64,000 nucleotides of DNA from Rhizobium jaguaris (GCF_003627755.1 NZ_CP032695.1:1798001-1862000), one strand, 5' to 3'; counted from the first letter of the stretch, positions 18,021 to 27,133 are shown. Translations and numbers: made by a program. Notes: generated by a model not told the origin, from the sequence alone.

Positions 18021-20099
18021 ATGTTGACCATGAACGGAACCGAAAATGCGTCTCCCTGGCATGCCGGGGAAATCGCCCTGCAGAAAAAGGCCGGGGTGGC
18101 GGAGCGGATGAGCGAAGTCGGCCAGCGTGTTCTGCGTGATTATCTGATAGAGCAGCACCGCGACTTCTACCCGCAACTGCCTTTCATTGTGCTCGGCGTA
18201 GTAGATGCAACAGGCGATACCTGGGCGACGCTGCGTACCGCCCCTCCGGGTTTTCTGCATAGCCCCGATATCCACACGCTGACTGTCGATCTCGGCCGCG
18301 ATCCGGCAGATCCCGCCGATAGCGGCATGAATGACGGCGATGCTATCGGCATGCTCGGTATCGAGCTTCACACCCGCCGCCGCAACCGTCTGAATGGTAG
18401 GATCCGCCGACAAGAGAACGGCGGCTTCGATGTGGCGGTCAGTCAATCCTACGGCAATTGTCCGCAATATATCCAGCTTCGGGATTTCGAGTTTGTCCAT
18501 GATCCGTCCAAACAGACGGATCAGCAGGCGCTCCATCTCAGGGAGCTCGACAGCAGGGCAAAGGGCATGATCACGAGCGCCGATACCTTCTTCGTCGCCT
18601 CCTATGTCGATCGAGAGAATGGGCAGAGGCAGGTGGACGTGTCGCATCGCGGCGGCAAGGCCGGCTTCGTGCGTATTGGCAGTGACGGCGTGCTGACGGT
18701 TCCGGATTTCGCCGGCAATCTCTTCTTCAACACGCTCGGCAATTTCCTCGTCAATCCGAAGGCGGGGCTGGTCTTTGCCGATTTCGACAGCGGCGAGCTG
18801 CTGCAGCTCACCGGTGAAGCGGAGGTTATTCTGGAGTCGCCGGAGATCGCGGCCTTTCAGGGCGCGGAGCGGCTTTGGCGCTTCACGCCCCGCCGGATCG
18901 TCCGCCGTCCGGGCGCGTTGCCGCTGCGCTGGAAATTTCGCGAGCGCGGCTGGTCGCCCAACGCGCTGATGACCGGTAACTGGGACGACGCCACGAGTCA
19001 GTTGAGAGCCGCGGAGCTGGCAAAGACTTGGCGACTGTTCCGTGTTGCCAAGATCGTCGACGAAAGCGCTCTCATCCGCTCGTTTCATCTGGAGCCCGCC
19101 GATGGCAACGGGCTGATCCCACACCTACCCGGCCAGCATCTGCCGATACGCCTGACACCAAAGGAAGCAGACAAAGCGGTCATCCGCACCTACACACTTT
19201 CGACGGCACCCTCGGATGGTCTTTACCGCATCAGCGTCAAGCGCGAAGGTCTGGTGTCACGGCATCTACACGACACCGTCCGCGAAGGCGACATCATCGA
19301 AGCCCGGGCGCCGTCCGGTCTTTTCACCATCGATGCAACGGAGAAACGTCCCGCCGTATTGCTCGCCGCCGGTATCGGCATTACGCCGCTCCTCGCCATG
19401 CTGCGCCACATCGTCTATGAAGGATTTCGCAAGCGCTACCTACGCCCGACCTGGCTGTTCTACTCCGCGCGCAGCAAAGCCGACCGTGCCTTTGATCGCG
19501 AGATCGAAGACCTCGTCGCCGCAGCACAGGGCGTGATCCGCCTCGTCCGCGTTCTGAGCAATTCGGTGGGTTCAACGGCCGGCGACGACTATGAGAGGAT
19601 CGGTCATATCGATATGCCGCTCCTGACCTCGGTCCTGCGCTTCAACGATTACGACTTCTACCTCTGCGGACCGCCGACGTTTATGCAGTCAATCTATGAT
19701 GGCCTCACCGGCCTCAACATCGCCGACTCCCGCATCCACACCGAGGCCTTCGGTCCCGCCTCGTTGGTTCGGAAATCCGATGCGGCTGCGGCAACTGTCT
19801 CTCTGGGCACTCCCACGCAGGCCTCCGTATTCGTGCAATTTATGCGCTCGGCCAAGGAAGCCCGCTGGGAGCCCGGCTCCGGCACCTTGCTGGAACTTGC
19901 CGAAGCGCGGGGCCTGTCACCGGAATTCAGCTGCCGTCTCGGCAATTGCGGCAGTTGCCGGACGAAAATCATCGCCGGCACGGTTGCCTACACCAGAACA
20001 CCGACCGCGCCTGTTGGTGAGGATGAGGCCCTGATCTGCTGTTCCGTGCCGGGGGCGACGGAGGGCGACGAGGGCGAACGACTGCAGCTCGATTTGTAG
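18021..20099 (+). CDS. Three-domain redox protein: PNPOx-like FMN domain, ferredoxin reductase, 2Fe-2S ferredoxin
   Basis: 692 residues. Residues about 40-300 resemble the pyridoxamine-5'-phosphate-oxidase-like split barrel. About 335-580 is an FNR-type module with RTYTLSTAPS (FAD), LLAAGIGITPLL (NAD(P)) and YLCGPPTFM. The last 90 residues form a plant-type ferredoxin with CRLGNCGSC and a distal Cys in ALICCSVP. Electrons would run NAD(P)H to FAD to 2Fe-2S and possibly to the N-terminal flavin or an outside acceptor. It follows the GST gene by 48 bases and is likely co-transcribed. Start choice is ATG at 18021; a second ATG at 18030 is possible. The physiological substrate is unknown. Confidence 0.88.
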   Translation: MLTMNGTENASPWHAGEIALQKKAGVAERMSEVGQRVLRDYLIEQHRDFYPQLPFIVLGVVDATGDTWATLRTAPPGFLHSPDIHTLTVDLGRDPADPADSGMNDGDAIGMLGIELHTRRRNRLNGRIRRQENGGFDVAVSQSYGNCPQYIQLRDFEFVHDPSKQTDQQALHLRELDSRAKGMITSADTFFVASYVDRENGQRQVDVSHRGGKAGFVRIGSDGVLTVPDFAGNLFFNTLGNFLVNPKAGLVFADFDSGELLQLTGEAEVILESPEIAAFQGAERLWRFTPRRIVRRPGALPLRWKFRERGWSPNALMTGNWDDATSQLRAAELAKTWRLFRVAKIVDESALIRSFHLEPADGNGLIPHLPGQHLPIRLTPKEADKAVIRTYTLSTAPSDGLYRISVKREGLVSRHLHDTVREGDIIEARAPSGLFTIDATEKRPAVLLAAGIGITPLLAMLRHIVYEGFRKRYLRPTWLFYSARSKADRAFDREIEDLVAAAQGVIRLVRVLSNSVGSTAGDDYERIGHIDMPLLTSVLRFNDYDFYLCGPPTFMQSIYDGLTGLNIADSRIHTEAFGPASLVRKSDAAAATVSLGTPTQASVFVQFMRSAKEARWEPGSGTLLELAEARGLSPEFSCRLGNCGSCRTKIIAGTVAYTRTPTAPVGEDEALICCSVPGATEGDEGERLQLDL

Positions 20100-20150
20100 A
20101 TGCGAAAGACATTCGCCCGCCGGATCTTGTGAGGCTTGTTTCGTAAGGAA

Positions 20151-20489
20151 TTAACTGCCAACGGCCTCGGCGGCATCCATGACTCGGGCAGAATAGACGA
20201 GAGCGGCGCCGGCATTGACGGAGATGGCGACGCCGAGGGCTTCGGCGATCTCTTCCTTGGTAGCACCATACTTCTTTGCTTCGGTGGTGTGGACAACGAT
20301 ACAGCCATCGCAACGCAGCGTCACAGCGACGGCAAGGGCGATCAGCTCGCGCTGCTTGGCATCGAGATAATTGGTCTTTTGGCCGGCGGCCGATAGCGTC
20401 TGGTAACCCTTGATCGTTTCCGGCACGACCTTGGCGATCTCGCCGATGCGACCCAACAACTGCGAGCGATATTCCTTCCAATTCAACAT
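20151..20489 (-). CDS. Carboxymuconolactone decarboxylase / AhpD-like protein
   Basis: 112 residues, all-helical, with the redox motif CDGC followed three residues later by His (LRCDGCIVVH, about residues 53-62), the AhpD-type C-x-x-C-x-x-x-H active site, and the downstream GATKEEIAEALGVAI helix. It probably acts as a small alkylhydroperoxidase-like antioxidant. The start at 20489 (MLNWKEYR) has AAGGAGAT at the right distance; the longer frame to 20561 is rejected. It is divergent from the AraC gene at 20614. Confidence 0.9.
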   Translation of the reverse strand: MLNWKEYRSQLLGRIGEIAKVVPETIKGYQTLSAAGQKTNYLDAKQRELIALAVAVTLRCDGCIVVHTTEAKKYGATKEEIAEALGVAISVNAGAALVYSARVMDAAEAVGS

Positions 20490-20613
20490 GGCGATCTCCT
20501 TCGTGATCTCAGCGGCAGTGTGATTGCCTCGGCTGTTGAAAAAGACTATGCCTCCAATCACTGATACGTTGTATGCTTAAAGCGCTCATCTCATAGCGCG
20601 ATCGTCTCATCAC

Positions 20614-21540
20614 ATGGATACACTGAGCCGCCTTGTCGAACTCTCCCATCTCCAGCCGACGCTCGATGTTCGCTGTCGGCTGGAGGGCGCATTTCATATC
20701 GATCACGAGCCGGCACAGGAGAGTGTGCTCCCCTTCCATCTCGTCCTCGACGGAAGCTGCACCATCAGGCTGCGCTCCGAGCAAGAGATCGTGCTGCAAG
20801 CCGGTGATTTCCTGCTGTTTCCGCGCGGCAGCGCGCATATTCTCAAAAACCTTGGCGACGCCAGCGAACCGACCGCACCCCTGACAGTGTCCCACGACGG
20901 CATGCTCCCGCTGCGGCAAAACGGCTTGGCGGCCGATGTCGACCTGCTCTGCGGTCACTTCAAATGCGCGCCGGGATCGTCCGCCTTGCTGCTCGACTCC
21001 CTGCCGGATCCGTTCCACGCATCGCTGACAAGCCTCCAAAGTGGCGATATGCTCAGAACCTTCGTCGACCTCCTGCGACAGGAAACGGTGCTCCAGCAGC
21101 CGGGAGCGCTGGTGATCGTCACCGGCATGTGTCTCGCTTTGCTCATCCTGGCGCTGCGGACACGCGACACCGCGCCGGACCGAACCCCTGGTCTTCTCGC
21201 GCTGCTTGCCGATCCGCGCTTGAGCAAATCCGTACGAGCCGCGATGACGGCGCCGGCAAACCGCTGGACGATCGAGGAACTAGCCAACCTCTCGGCAATG
21301 TCACGTGCAACCTATGCACGGCAATTCATGGCTCGTGCAGGAATGACGGTCGGCGATTTCCTGGCAACCCTGAGGATGTCTGTTGCAAGCGATCTGCTGC
21401 GAGGGACAAGACGTAGCATCGCCTATATAGCCGCCGAAGTCGGCTACGAATCCGAAGCCGCCTTCGGTAAGACATTCAAAGCCCAAAACGGCCTCACGCC
21501 CGCCAAATTCCGGCAGTGGTCCCTCGACGGGAACTTCTGA
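20614..21540 (+). CDS. AraC-family transcriptional regulator with cupin sensor
   Basis: 308 residues. The N-terminal half is an AraC-type cupin (Cupin_6: FHLVLDGSC, LQAGDFLLFPRGSAHIL). The C-terminal 100 residues hold the double helix-turn-helix (TIEELANLSAMSRATYARQF and IAAEVGYESEAAFGKTF). This subgroup often controls a neighbouring AhpD-like or dehydrogenase gene. Here it is divergent from the carboxymuconolactone-decarboxylase gene, with 124 bases between starts, which makes that gene the likely target. Confidence 0.9.
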   Translation: MDTLSRLVELSHLQPTLDVRCRLEGAFHIDHEPAQESVLPFHLVLDGSCTIRLRSEQEIVLQAGDFLLFPRGSAHILKNLGDASEPTAPLTVSHDGMLPLRQNGLAADVDLLCGHFKCAPGSSALLLDSLPDPFHASLTSLQSGDMLRTFVDLLRQETVLQQPGALVIVTGMCLALLILALRTRDTAPDRTPGLLALLADPRLSKSVRAAMTAPANRWTIEELANLSAMSRATYARQFMARAGMTVGDFLATLRMSVASDLLRGTRRSIAYIAAEVGYESEAAFGKTFKAQNGLTPAKFRQWSLDGNF

Positions 21541-21773
21541 AAAATCGTTAAAATTGTCCTCACCACAGTTATTTTCTTGCGGAATCGCGGTAATATTCTT
21601 ACAGAAACTGCCCTTATGAACGCTTTTGAGGTCAAAAATGTCCGAAAGCGATCATCAGCCTCGATGCCATTTCCTGTCTCCATTTTCAGGCGCCTTACGG
21701 CAGTTCGCGCGTCACGACAGGCCATTGCGGCGGGTTCAAAGGGCGCTGCCGCGCCCATCCAAGGAGAAAGAAA

Positions 21774-22880
21774 ATGAGTCTGAAGACATTGACGGCTGCG
21801 ACCTTCGTCGCCTCGCTGGCCTTCGCGCCACTCGCGCATGCGGATATCGTGATCGGCCTGATTGCACCGCTAACCGGCCCCGTCGCCGCTTACGGCGACC
21901 AGGTGAAGAATGGCGCACAGACCGCCGTTGACGAGATCAACAAGAGCGGCGGTATTCTCGGTCAGAAAGTCGTGCTGAAGCTTGGAGACGATGCCGGTGA
22001 TCCGAAGCAAGGCGTCTCCGTCGCCAACGATTTCGTCGGTCAGAGCGTTCGTTTCGTCGTAGGCCCGGTAACCTCGGGTGTCGCCATTCCGGTTTCGGAT
22101 GCGCTTGCCGAAAACGGCATCCTGATGGTGACGCCGACCGCGACTGCGCCGGATCTCACCAAGCGCGGCCTGACCAATATCCTGCGCACCTGCGGCCGTG
22201 ACGACCAGCAGGCCGATGTTGCAGCGAAACATGTGCTGACGAACTTCAAGGACAAGAAGATCGCGATCCTCAACGACAAGGCGGCCTACGGCAAAGGTCT
22301 GGCCGACGCTTTCAAGGCCACGCTGAATGCTGGCGGCGTGACCGAAGTGATCAACGACTCCCTGACCCCCGGCGAAAAGGACTACAGCGCTCTGACGTCG
22401 AAGCTTAAGGCAGCCGGCGTCGATGTCGTCTATTTCGGCGGCTATCATCCGGAGGGCGGTCTTCTCGCCCGTCAGTTGCACGACATCTCTGTCAAGGCGC
22501 AGATTATCGGCGGTGATGGCCTGTCGAACACTGAATTTTGGGCAATCGCCAATGAAGCCGCCCAAGGCACGATCTTCACCAATGCCTCTGACGCGCTGAA
22601 GAACCCGGATTCCCAGGCCGCCGCCGCGGCGCTGAAGGCGCGCAACATCCCGCCGGAAGCCTTTACGCTGAATGCCTTTGCTGCAGTACAGGTGCTGAAG
22701 GCCGGCATTGAAAAGGTTGGCAGCGCCGACGACGCGCAAGCCGTCGCAACCGCGCTGAAGAGTGGCGAACCGATCCAGACTGCCATCGGCAAGGTCACCT
22801 ATGGCGAAACTGGCGACCTCACCTCGCAGAGCTTCTCGCTCTACAAGTGGGATGCCGGCAAGATCGTCCCGGTCGAATAA
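21774..22880 (+). CDS. Branched-chain amino acid-type ABC transporter binding protein
   Basis: 368 residues, with a signal peptide ([17 protein letters not shown], cleavage near AHA-DI, residue 23) and the LivJ/LivK (Peripla_BP_6) fold: [44 protein letters not shown]. It binds leucine-type or other amino acids in the periplasm. CAAGGAGAAAG precedes the ATG. No permease or ATPase genes are next to it, so it is an orphan binding protein that must use a transporter encoded elsewhere; rhizobial Bra systems are known to accept extra binding proteins. About 230 bases of untranslated sequence lie upstream. Confidence 0.92.
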   Translation: MSLKTLTAATFVASLAFAPLAHADIVIGLIAPLTGPVAAYGDQVKNGAQTAVDEINKSGGILGQKVVLKLGDDAGDPKQGVSVANDFVGQSVRFVVGPVTSGVAIPVSDALAENGILMVTPTATAPDLTKRGLTNILRTCGRDDQQADVAAKHVLTNFKDKKIAILNDKAAYGKGLADAFKATLNAGGVTEVINDSLTPGEKDYSALTSKLKAAGVDVVYFGGYHPEGGLLARQLHDISVKAQIIGGDGLSNTEFWAIANEAAQGTIFTNASDALKNPDSQAAAAALKARNIPPEAFTLNAFAAVQVLKAGIEKVGSADDAQAVATALKSGEPIQTAIGKVTYGETGDLTSQSFSLYKWDAGKIVPVE

Positions 22881-22907
22881 GCCGCTCGGTTCAAGTCTTC
22901 AAACGTC

Positions 22908-22929
22908 GCCGGGCCATTCGTGGCCCGGC
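22908..22929. terminator. Bidirectional hairpin terminator between convergent genes
   Basis: GCCGGGCCA (22908-22916), TTCG loop, TGGCCCGGC (22921-22929): a perfect 9-bp stem followed by ATTTCT. It lies between the binding-protein stop and the stop of the convergent TIM-barrel gene. Confidence 0.75.
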
Positions 22930-22966
22930 ATTTCTATGCCTGCCTGATCGGGCTCACGATGCTCCT

Positions 22967-23791
22967 TCAACAGACGGTGCGGAAGCGTTCGACACAGGTG
23001 GACAATACCTCCTCACCCGGCCTCTTCCACCAATTCGCCTCGGAGAAGATTTCCACTTCCTGCGGACCGGAAAAGCCGGCCTTCTCGACAGCGGCGCGAA
23101 TGCGCTTCAGGTCGATGACGCCATCGCCCATCATGCCGCGATCCAGCAGCAGATCCTTCGTCGGTACCAGCCAGTCGCAGATATGGTGCGCCAGGATTTG
23201 GCCGTTGGCGCCAGCCCTTGCGATCTGCTGATAAAGCTTCGGATCCCACCAGACGTGGTAGACGTCGACGGCGACGCCAACACCCTCGCCCAGCAGGTCG
23301 CAAATATCGAGCGCCTGTTCCAGCGTGTTCACACAGGCACGGTCGGCGGCATACATCGGATGCAGCGGCTCGATCGCGAGCGGAATGCCGGCGCCGCGAG
23401 CATGCGGCAGGATCGCCGCAATGCCATCAGCCACCATTTCGCGAGCGTGAGCGATATCCTTCGAACCCTTCGGCAGACCGCCGACGACAAGCACGAGGCA
23501 ATCGGCATTCAGCGCCGCGGCTTCGTCGATCGCCCGCCTGTTGTCATCTATCGCCGCCTTCAGGCCCTCGGCATCGGCAGCCGGGAACATGCCCCCACGG
23601 CAAAGCCCGGTGACCTTCAGCCTGTTATTCGCCACGATTCTTGCTGCTTCCGACAACCCGATCGCATGCACCTGATCGCGCCATGGCGCAATCGCAACGA
23701 TATCCTGCTTCAGGCAGGCCTCGACCGCCTGGCGCATGTCATATTGCTGGCGCACGGTCGCAAGATTGATGGAAAGGCCCGATACAGCCAT
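22967..23791 (-). CDS. Sugar phosphate isomerase/epimerase family protein (TIM barrel)
   Basis: 274 residues of the AP-endonuclease-2-like TIM-barrel family. Metal-ligand segments are visible as LAIEPLHPMYAADRA (Glu, about 145), VAVDVYHVWWDP (Asp and His, about 180), HICDW and GFSGPQEVEIFSE (Glu, near 245). The start at 23791 follows GGGAGGATC. It is the last gene of the three-gene set with a Gfo/Idh/MocA oxidoreductase and a DUF993 protein. Such barrels commonly isomerise or epimerise keto-sugars or inosose-type intermediates. The reaction here is unknown. Confidence 0.87.
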   Translation of the reverse strand: MAVSGLSINLATVRQQYDMRQAVEACLKQDIVAIAPWRDQVHAIGLSEAARIVANNRLKVTGLCRGGMFPAADAEGLKAAIDDNRRAIDEAAALNADCLVLVVGGLPKGSKDIAHAREMVADGIAAILPHARGAGIPLAIEPLHPMYAADRACVNTLEQALDICDLLGEGVGVAVDVYHVWWDPKLYQQIARAGANGQILAHHICDWLVPTKDLLLDRGMMGDGVIDLKRIRAAVEKAGFSGPQEVEIFSEANWWKRPGEEVLSTCVERFRTVC

Positions 23792-23821
23792 TCTGATGAT
23801 CCTCCCAGATCCTGTTTCCGA

Positions 23822-24997
23822 TTAGGCAACGCCGACGGTTGCTAGGATCGTCTTCATCCGCTGCACGGCGAGATCGGGATCGCTCAGGATACGCGCCGTA
23901 TCGGCCAGACGGAACAGCTCCGACAGATGCACGATGGATCGCGTGCTTTGCTGGCCGCCCAGCATCTGGAAGTGATCCTGGAAGCCATTGAGATAGGCGA
24001 GGAAAACCACGCCGGTCTTGTAGAAGCGCGTCGGCGCCTTGAAGATGTGGCGCGACAGAGGGACGGTCGGCGCCAGCATCTGATGGAAGGCTTCGAGATC
24101 GTTCTCGGCAAGCTTCGAGAGCGCCGCGCTCGCAGCCGGCGCGATCGCGTCGAATATGCCGAGCAGCGCATGCGAATAGCCCTGGCTATCCCCGGCGATC
24201 AGTTCGGCATAGTTGAAATCGTCGCCGGTATACATCTTGACCGCGGGATCGAGGCGGCGGCGCATGACGATCTCTTTTTCCGCCGACAATAGCGAGATCT
24301 TGACGCCATCGACCTTCGCAGCGTTGTCGTTGATGATCGCAACCGCCGTGTCCATGGCAAGCATGTCGTCCGGCGAACCCCAATAGCCCGCCAGCGCCGG
24401 ATCGAACATGGAGCCGAGCCAGTGGATGATCACCGGCTGCCGGACCTGCCCGAGGATGCGGTTGTAGACGCGGATGTAGTCATCCGGGCTTTTGGCGGCG
24501 GCCGCAAGTGCGCGGCTCGCCATCAGGATGATGCGCCCGCCCTGGCCTTCGACAAAGGCGACCTGCTCCTCATAGGCGCGGATGACATCATCGATGGTGA
24601 CATCCGGTCCCGGTGCTAGATGATCGGTGCCGGCGCCATAGGCGATCAGCGAGTCCGAACGATTGCGGGCGGCCGATTGCGCATGGGTGATCAGCTCCTT
24701 GGCGCCAGCCCAGTCGAGGCCCATGCCGCGCTGCGCCGTGTCCATGGCTTCCGCGACGCCCAAGCCGAGATCCCAGAGATATTCGCGGAAAGCAATCGTG
24801 CGCTCCCAATCGATGTTGCGGTCGAGCCAGGGATCGTTGTCGGCCAGGGGATCGACGACGACGTGAGCGGCCGCATAAGCGACGCGGTTGAAACGATGCC
24901 CACCCGCCGGGCGTTCCGGAGGACTAAGCGGCGTGTTGGCGACGGTAAATTCGGCAAGCTTGCCGCCGGCCATGGGCAAACGAAGGGTCTTCGTCAT
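23822..24997 (-). CDS. DUF993 family protein (dihydrodipicolinate-synthase-like barrel)
   Basis: 391 residues of the DUF993 family, distantly related to DapA-type class I aldolases. Conserved-looking segments are AYGAGTDHL, IIHWLGSMFDP, DGVKISLLSAEKE (candidate Schiff-base Lys) and MYTGDDFNY. Known DapA relatives form or break C-C bonds next to a ketone, so a retro-aldol step in sugar breakdown is plausible, but the activity of this family is not established to my knowledge. It starts 12 bases after the oxidoreductase stop, with AGGAGG before the ATG, and is clearly in the same operon. Confidence 0.85.
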   Translation of the reverse strand: MTKTLRLPMAGGKLAEFTVANTPLSPPERPAGGHRFNRVAYAAAHVVVDPLADNDPWLDRNIDWERTIAFREYLWDLGLGVAEAMDTAQRGMGLDWAGAKELITHAQSAARNRSDSLIAYGAGTDHLAPGPDVTIDDVIRAYEEQVAFVEGQGGRIILMASRALAAAAKSPDDYIRVYNRILGQVRQPVIIHWLGSMFDPALAGYWGSPDDMLAMDTAVAIINDNAAKVDGVKISLLSAEKEIVMRRRLDPAVKMYTGDDFNYAELIAGDSQGYSHALLGIFDAIAPAASAALSKLAENDLEAFHQMLAPTVPLSRHIFKAPTRFYKTGVVFLAYLNGFQDHFQMLGGQQSTRSIVHLSELFRLADTARILSDPDLAVQRMKTILATVGVA

Positions 24998-25009
24998 GGT
25001 CTTAACCTC

Positions 25010-26167
25010 CTAGAGAGCGGAAAGCGAGGGAACGTCGAGCCAGCGGCGCTCCGCCCAGCTCCTTTGAGCGAGTTCGGCGAGTTGAACGCCCTTGGCGCCC
25101 TCGCGCAAGGTGAATTTCCACGGCGTATCGTCGACAACGTGGCGCAGGAAATCCTCCCACTGCGCCTTGAAACCATTGTCGAAGGCCTGCGTGTCGGGCA
25201 CTTCGTCCCAAGTCTCGAAGAAATTGATTGGCTGCGGCTGATCCGGATTCCAGACCGACTTCGGCGTGTTGACGCGGTGCTGCGTCCAGCAGCGCATCAG
25301 CCCACAGACTGCCGAACCATGCGTGCCGTCGACCTGGAACGTCACGAGATCGTCACGACGCACGCGCACTGCCCAGGAGGAATTGATCTGCGCGACCACG
25401 CCGCCATCGAGCTCGAACGTGGCATATGCCGCATCGTCAGCGTCGGCGACGTAGGTCTTGCCGTTTTCATCGACGCGGCTTGGAATGTGCGTCGCACCAT
25501 AGCAGCTTACGGCTTTGACCTCGCCGAAGAGATTGTCGAGCACATAGCGCCAATGCGGCAGCATATCTAGGATCATCCCCCCGCCCTCGGCCTTGCGATA
25601 GTTCCAGGACGGACGCTGCGCCTTCACGCCCCAATCGCCTTCGAAAACCCAGTAGCCGAACTCGCCGCGTACGGAGAGAATCTTACCGAAGAAACCGCTG
25701 TCGCGCAGCATAGCGATCTTCCGCAGGCCTGGCAGATAGAGCTTGTCCTGCACGACGCCGTTCTTGACGCCATGACGCTCCGCCAATGCGGCGACCCTTA
25801 GCGCTTCGGCCAACGTCTCGGAAATAGGCTTCTCGCAATAGACATGCTTGCCGGCTGCGATGGCTCGCTCCAGCAGCGAGATGCGCATCTGCGTCGAACC
25901 GGCGTCGAAGAAAATCGTGTTGTGAGGATCGGTAAGAGCGCTGTTGAGATCGGTGGTCGTTTTGGCAAGGCCGTGCCTGCGGGCGATTTCCCCGATCTTT
26001 TCGGCATTGCGGCCGACCAGGATCGGGTCCGGCATCAACCTGTCGCCATTAGCAAGCAGCACGCCGCCCTGCTCGCGGATCGCCAGGATCGAACGCACGA
26101 GATGCTGATTGTAACCCATGCGGCCGGTGATGCCGTGCATGATGATGCCGATCTGTTTCGTCACCAT
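25010..26167 (-). CDS. Gfo/Idh/MocA family NAD(P)-dependent oxidoreductase
   Basis: 385 residues. The N-terminal Rossmann domain begins IGIIMHGITGRMGYNQH (G-x-x-G-x-x-G variant) and includes the family motif HVYCEKPIS (Lys, about residue 112). A C-terminal alpha/beta domain contains GGGMILDMLPHWRYVLDNLFG, with the usual active-site Asp and His. Such enzymes oxidise sugars or cyclitols, often at C3. It is the first gene of the operon 26167-22967. A TetR gene lies upstream on the same strand, and a perfect palindrome overlaps its predicted -10 box. Confidence 0.9.
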   Translation of the reverse strand: MVTKQIGIIMHGITGRMGYNQHLVRSILAIREQGGVLLANGDRLMPDPILVGRNAEKIGEIARRHGLAKTTTDLNSALTDPHNTIFFDAGSTQMRISLLERAIAAGKHVYCEKPISETLAEALRVAALAERHGVKNGVVQDKLYLPGLRKIAMLRDSGFFGKILSVRGEFGYWVFEGDWGVKAQRPSWNYRKAEGGGMILDMLPHWRYVLDNLFGEVKAVSCYGATHIPSRVDENGKTYVADADDAAYATFELDGGVVAQINSSWAVRVRRDDLVTFQVDGTHGSAVCGLMRCWTQHRVNTPKSVWNPDQPQPINFFETWDEVPDTQAFDNGFKAQWEDFLRHVVDDTPWKFTLREGAKGVQLAELAQRSWAERRWLDVPSLSAL

Positions 26168-26185
26168 GTCTCCTCCTCCCGTAAA

Positions 26186-26216
26186 TAACTATATAGTTAC
26201 ATAACTGACACGGCAA
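26186..26216 (-). promoter_or_regulatory. Promoter and TetR operator of the oxidoreductase-DUF993-isomerase operon
   Basis: TAACTATATAGTTA (26186-26199) is a perfect 14-bp palindrome. On the minus strand a -35 TTGCCG (26216-26211), 17-bp spacer and -10 TATAGT (26193-26188) can be read, so the palindrome covers the -10 box and lies 19 bases before the oxidoreductase start. The identical palindrome recurs before the TetR gene (27120-27133), which makes repression by that TetR protein likely. Confidence 0.65.
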
Positions 26217-26295
26217 AGCGGAGCTGTCAACGGCCATCGTCGACGGCCGTTGCGACAACTGCGCGGATTCGGCGGGATTAGCAGGCGTTTTGCGC

Positions 26296-27015
26296 TTAGG
26301 GACGCAGATAGGCGAAGACGACCTCGACGATGTGCTCGCCCCAGGCATCGATCTCCGACTTGTCGGAAAGGTTCCGCCGGAAGATCGTCGACAGCGTCCA
26401 GCGGTTCGTCAGGAAGAAGGAACCGAGCGCCGCGATGCTCATGTAGATCTTAACGGGATCGCAGCCCGGTCGAAAGTCGCCGGCCGCCGCGCCACGATCG
26501 AGCAGACCGGAAATCTCTGCAACCAGAGGCGAATGCAGCTCGAAAATCCGCGCCGATCGCTTCAGAAAGCGAGCCTTATGCAGGTTCTCCGTGCTAAGAA
26601 TACCAAGAAACTCGGGATGATCCAGAAAATATTTCCATGTGAAAACAACAAGCTCCCGCATGCCTTCGGCAGGGCTGCGATGCGAGAGATCGAGCCTTGC
26701 CTCCGCCGAACGGATGGCAACGTAGCTGCCTTCGAGGACAGCGACATAAAGCGCATCCTTGCCACCGAAATAGTGGTAGAGCATGCGCTTGTTGATATTG
26801 GCACGCTCGGCGATGGCGTCGACACGGGCGCCGCCATAACCGCGCTCGGCAAATTCCTTGGTCGCCGCGGCCAGGATCGCCTTGCTCGTACGCTCCGCAT
26901 CCCTGAGACGTGGCCGCTCGGCTGGCGAACGCGATACCGCCTGATCGGTGGACTCGACCACAATTTCAGCCTCCGGGCTCTTCGATCGGCCTTTTGCGGT
27001 TTTGGCTTCGGACAT
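26296..27015 (-). CDS. TetR-family transcriptional regulator
   Basis: 239 residues with an N-terminal low-complexity extension of about 35 residues. The TetR helix-turn-helix follows (ILAAATKEFAERGYGGARVDAIAERANINKRMLYHYFGGKDAL, about 45-90), then a TetR_C domain. GGGAG precedes the ATG. Its gene lies upstream of, and in the same direction as, the oxidoreductase operon, with 128 bases between. A 14-bp palindrome occurs both there and upstream of this gene, so it probably represses itself and the operon until a catabolite binds. Confidence 0.9.
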   Translation of the reverse strand: MSEAKTAKGRSKSPEAEIVVESTDQAVSRSPAERPRLRDAERTSKAILAAATKEFAERGYGGARVDAIAERANINKRMLYHYFGGKDALYVAVLEGSYVAIRSAEARLDLSHRSPAEGMRELVVFTWKYFLDHPEFLGILSTENLHKARFLKRSARIFELHSPLVAEISGLLDRGAAAGDFRPGCDPVKIYMSIAALGSFFLTNRWTLSTIFRRNLSDKSEIDAWGEHIVEVVFAYLRP

Positions 27016-27119
27016 CGCGACTCCCGATTGCGTTTGGCAAGGCCAGACGGCCTCTTAGCCACCGACAAGTAACCGATCATGGCACAAGTTGACAGTCCCC
27101 GGAAAATCCAAGGCCATAG

Positions 27120-27133
27120 TAACTATATAGTTA
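27120..27133 (-). promoter_or_regulatory. TetR autoregulatory operator
   Basis: TAACTATATAGTTA, a perfect palindrome identical over 14 bases to 26186-26199, lies 105 bases upstream of the TetR start, in the 239-bp gap before the VOC gene. The flanks are also partly alike (GTTAyATAmC to the right). Confidence 0.6.

Noticed and set aside
17313..19124. 603-codon minus-strand frame spanning the GST gene and the redox fusion gene
   Set aside because: It lies opposite two genes with clear motifs. High G+C leaves long antisense frames open; no recognisable domain in the translation.
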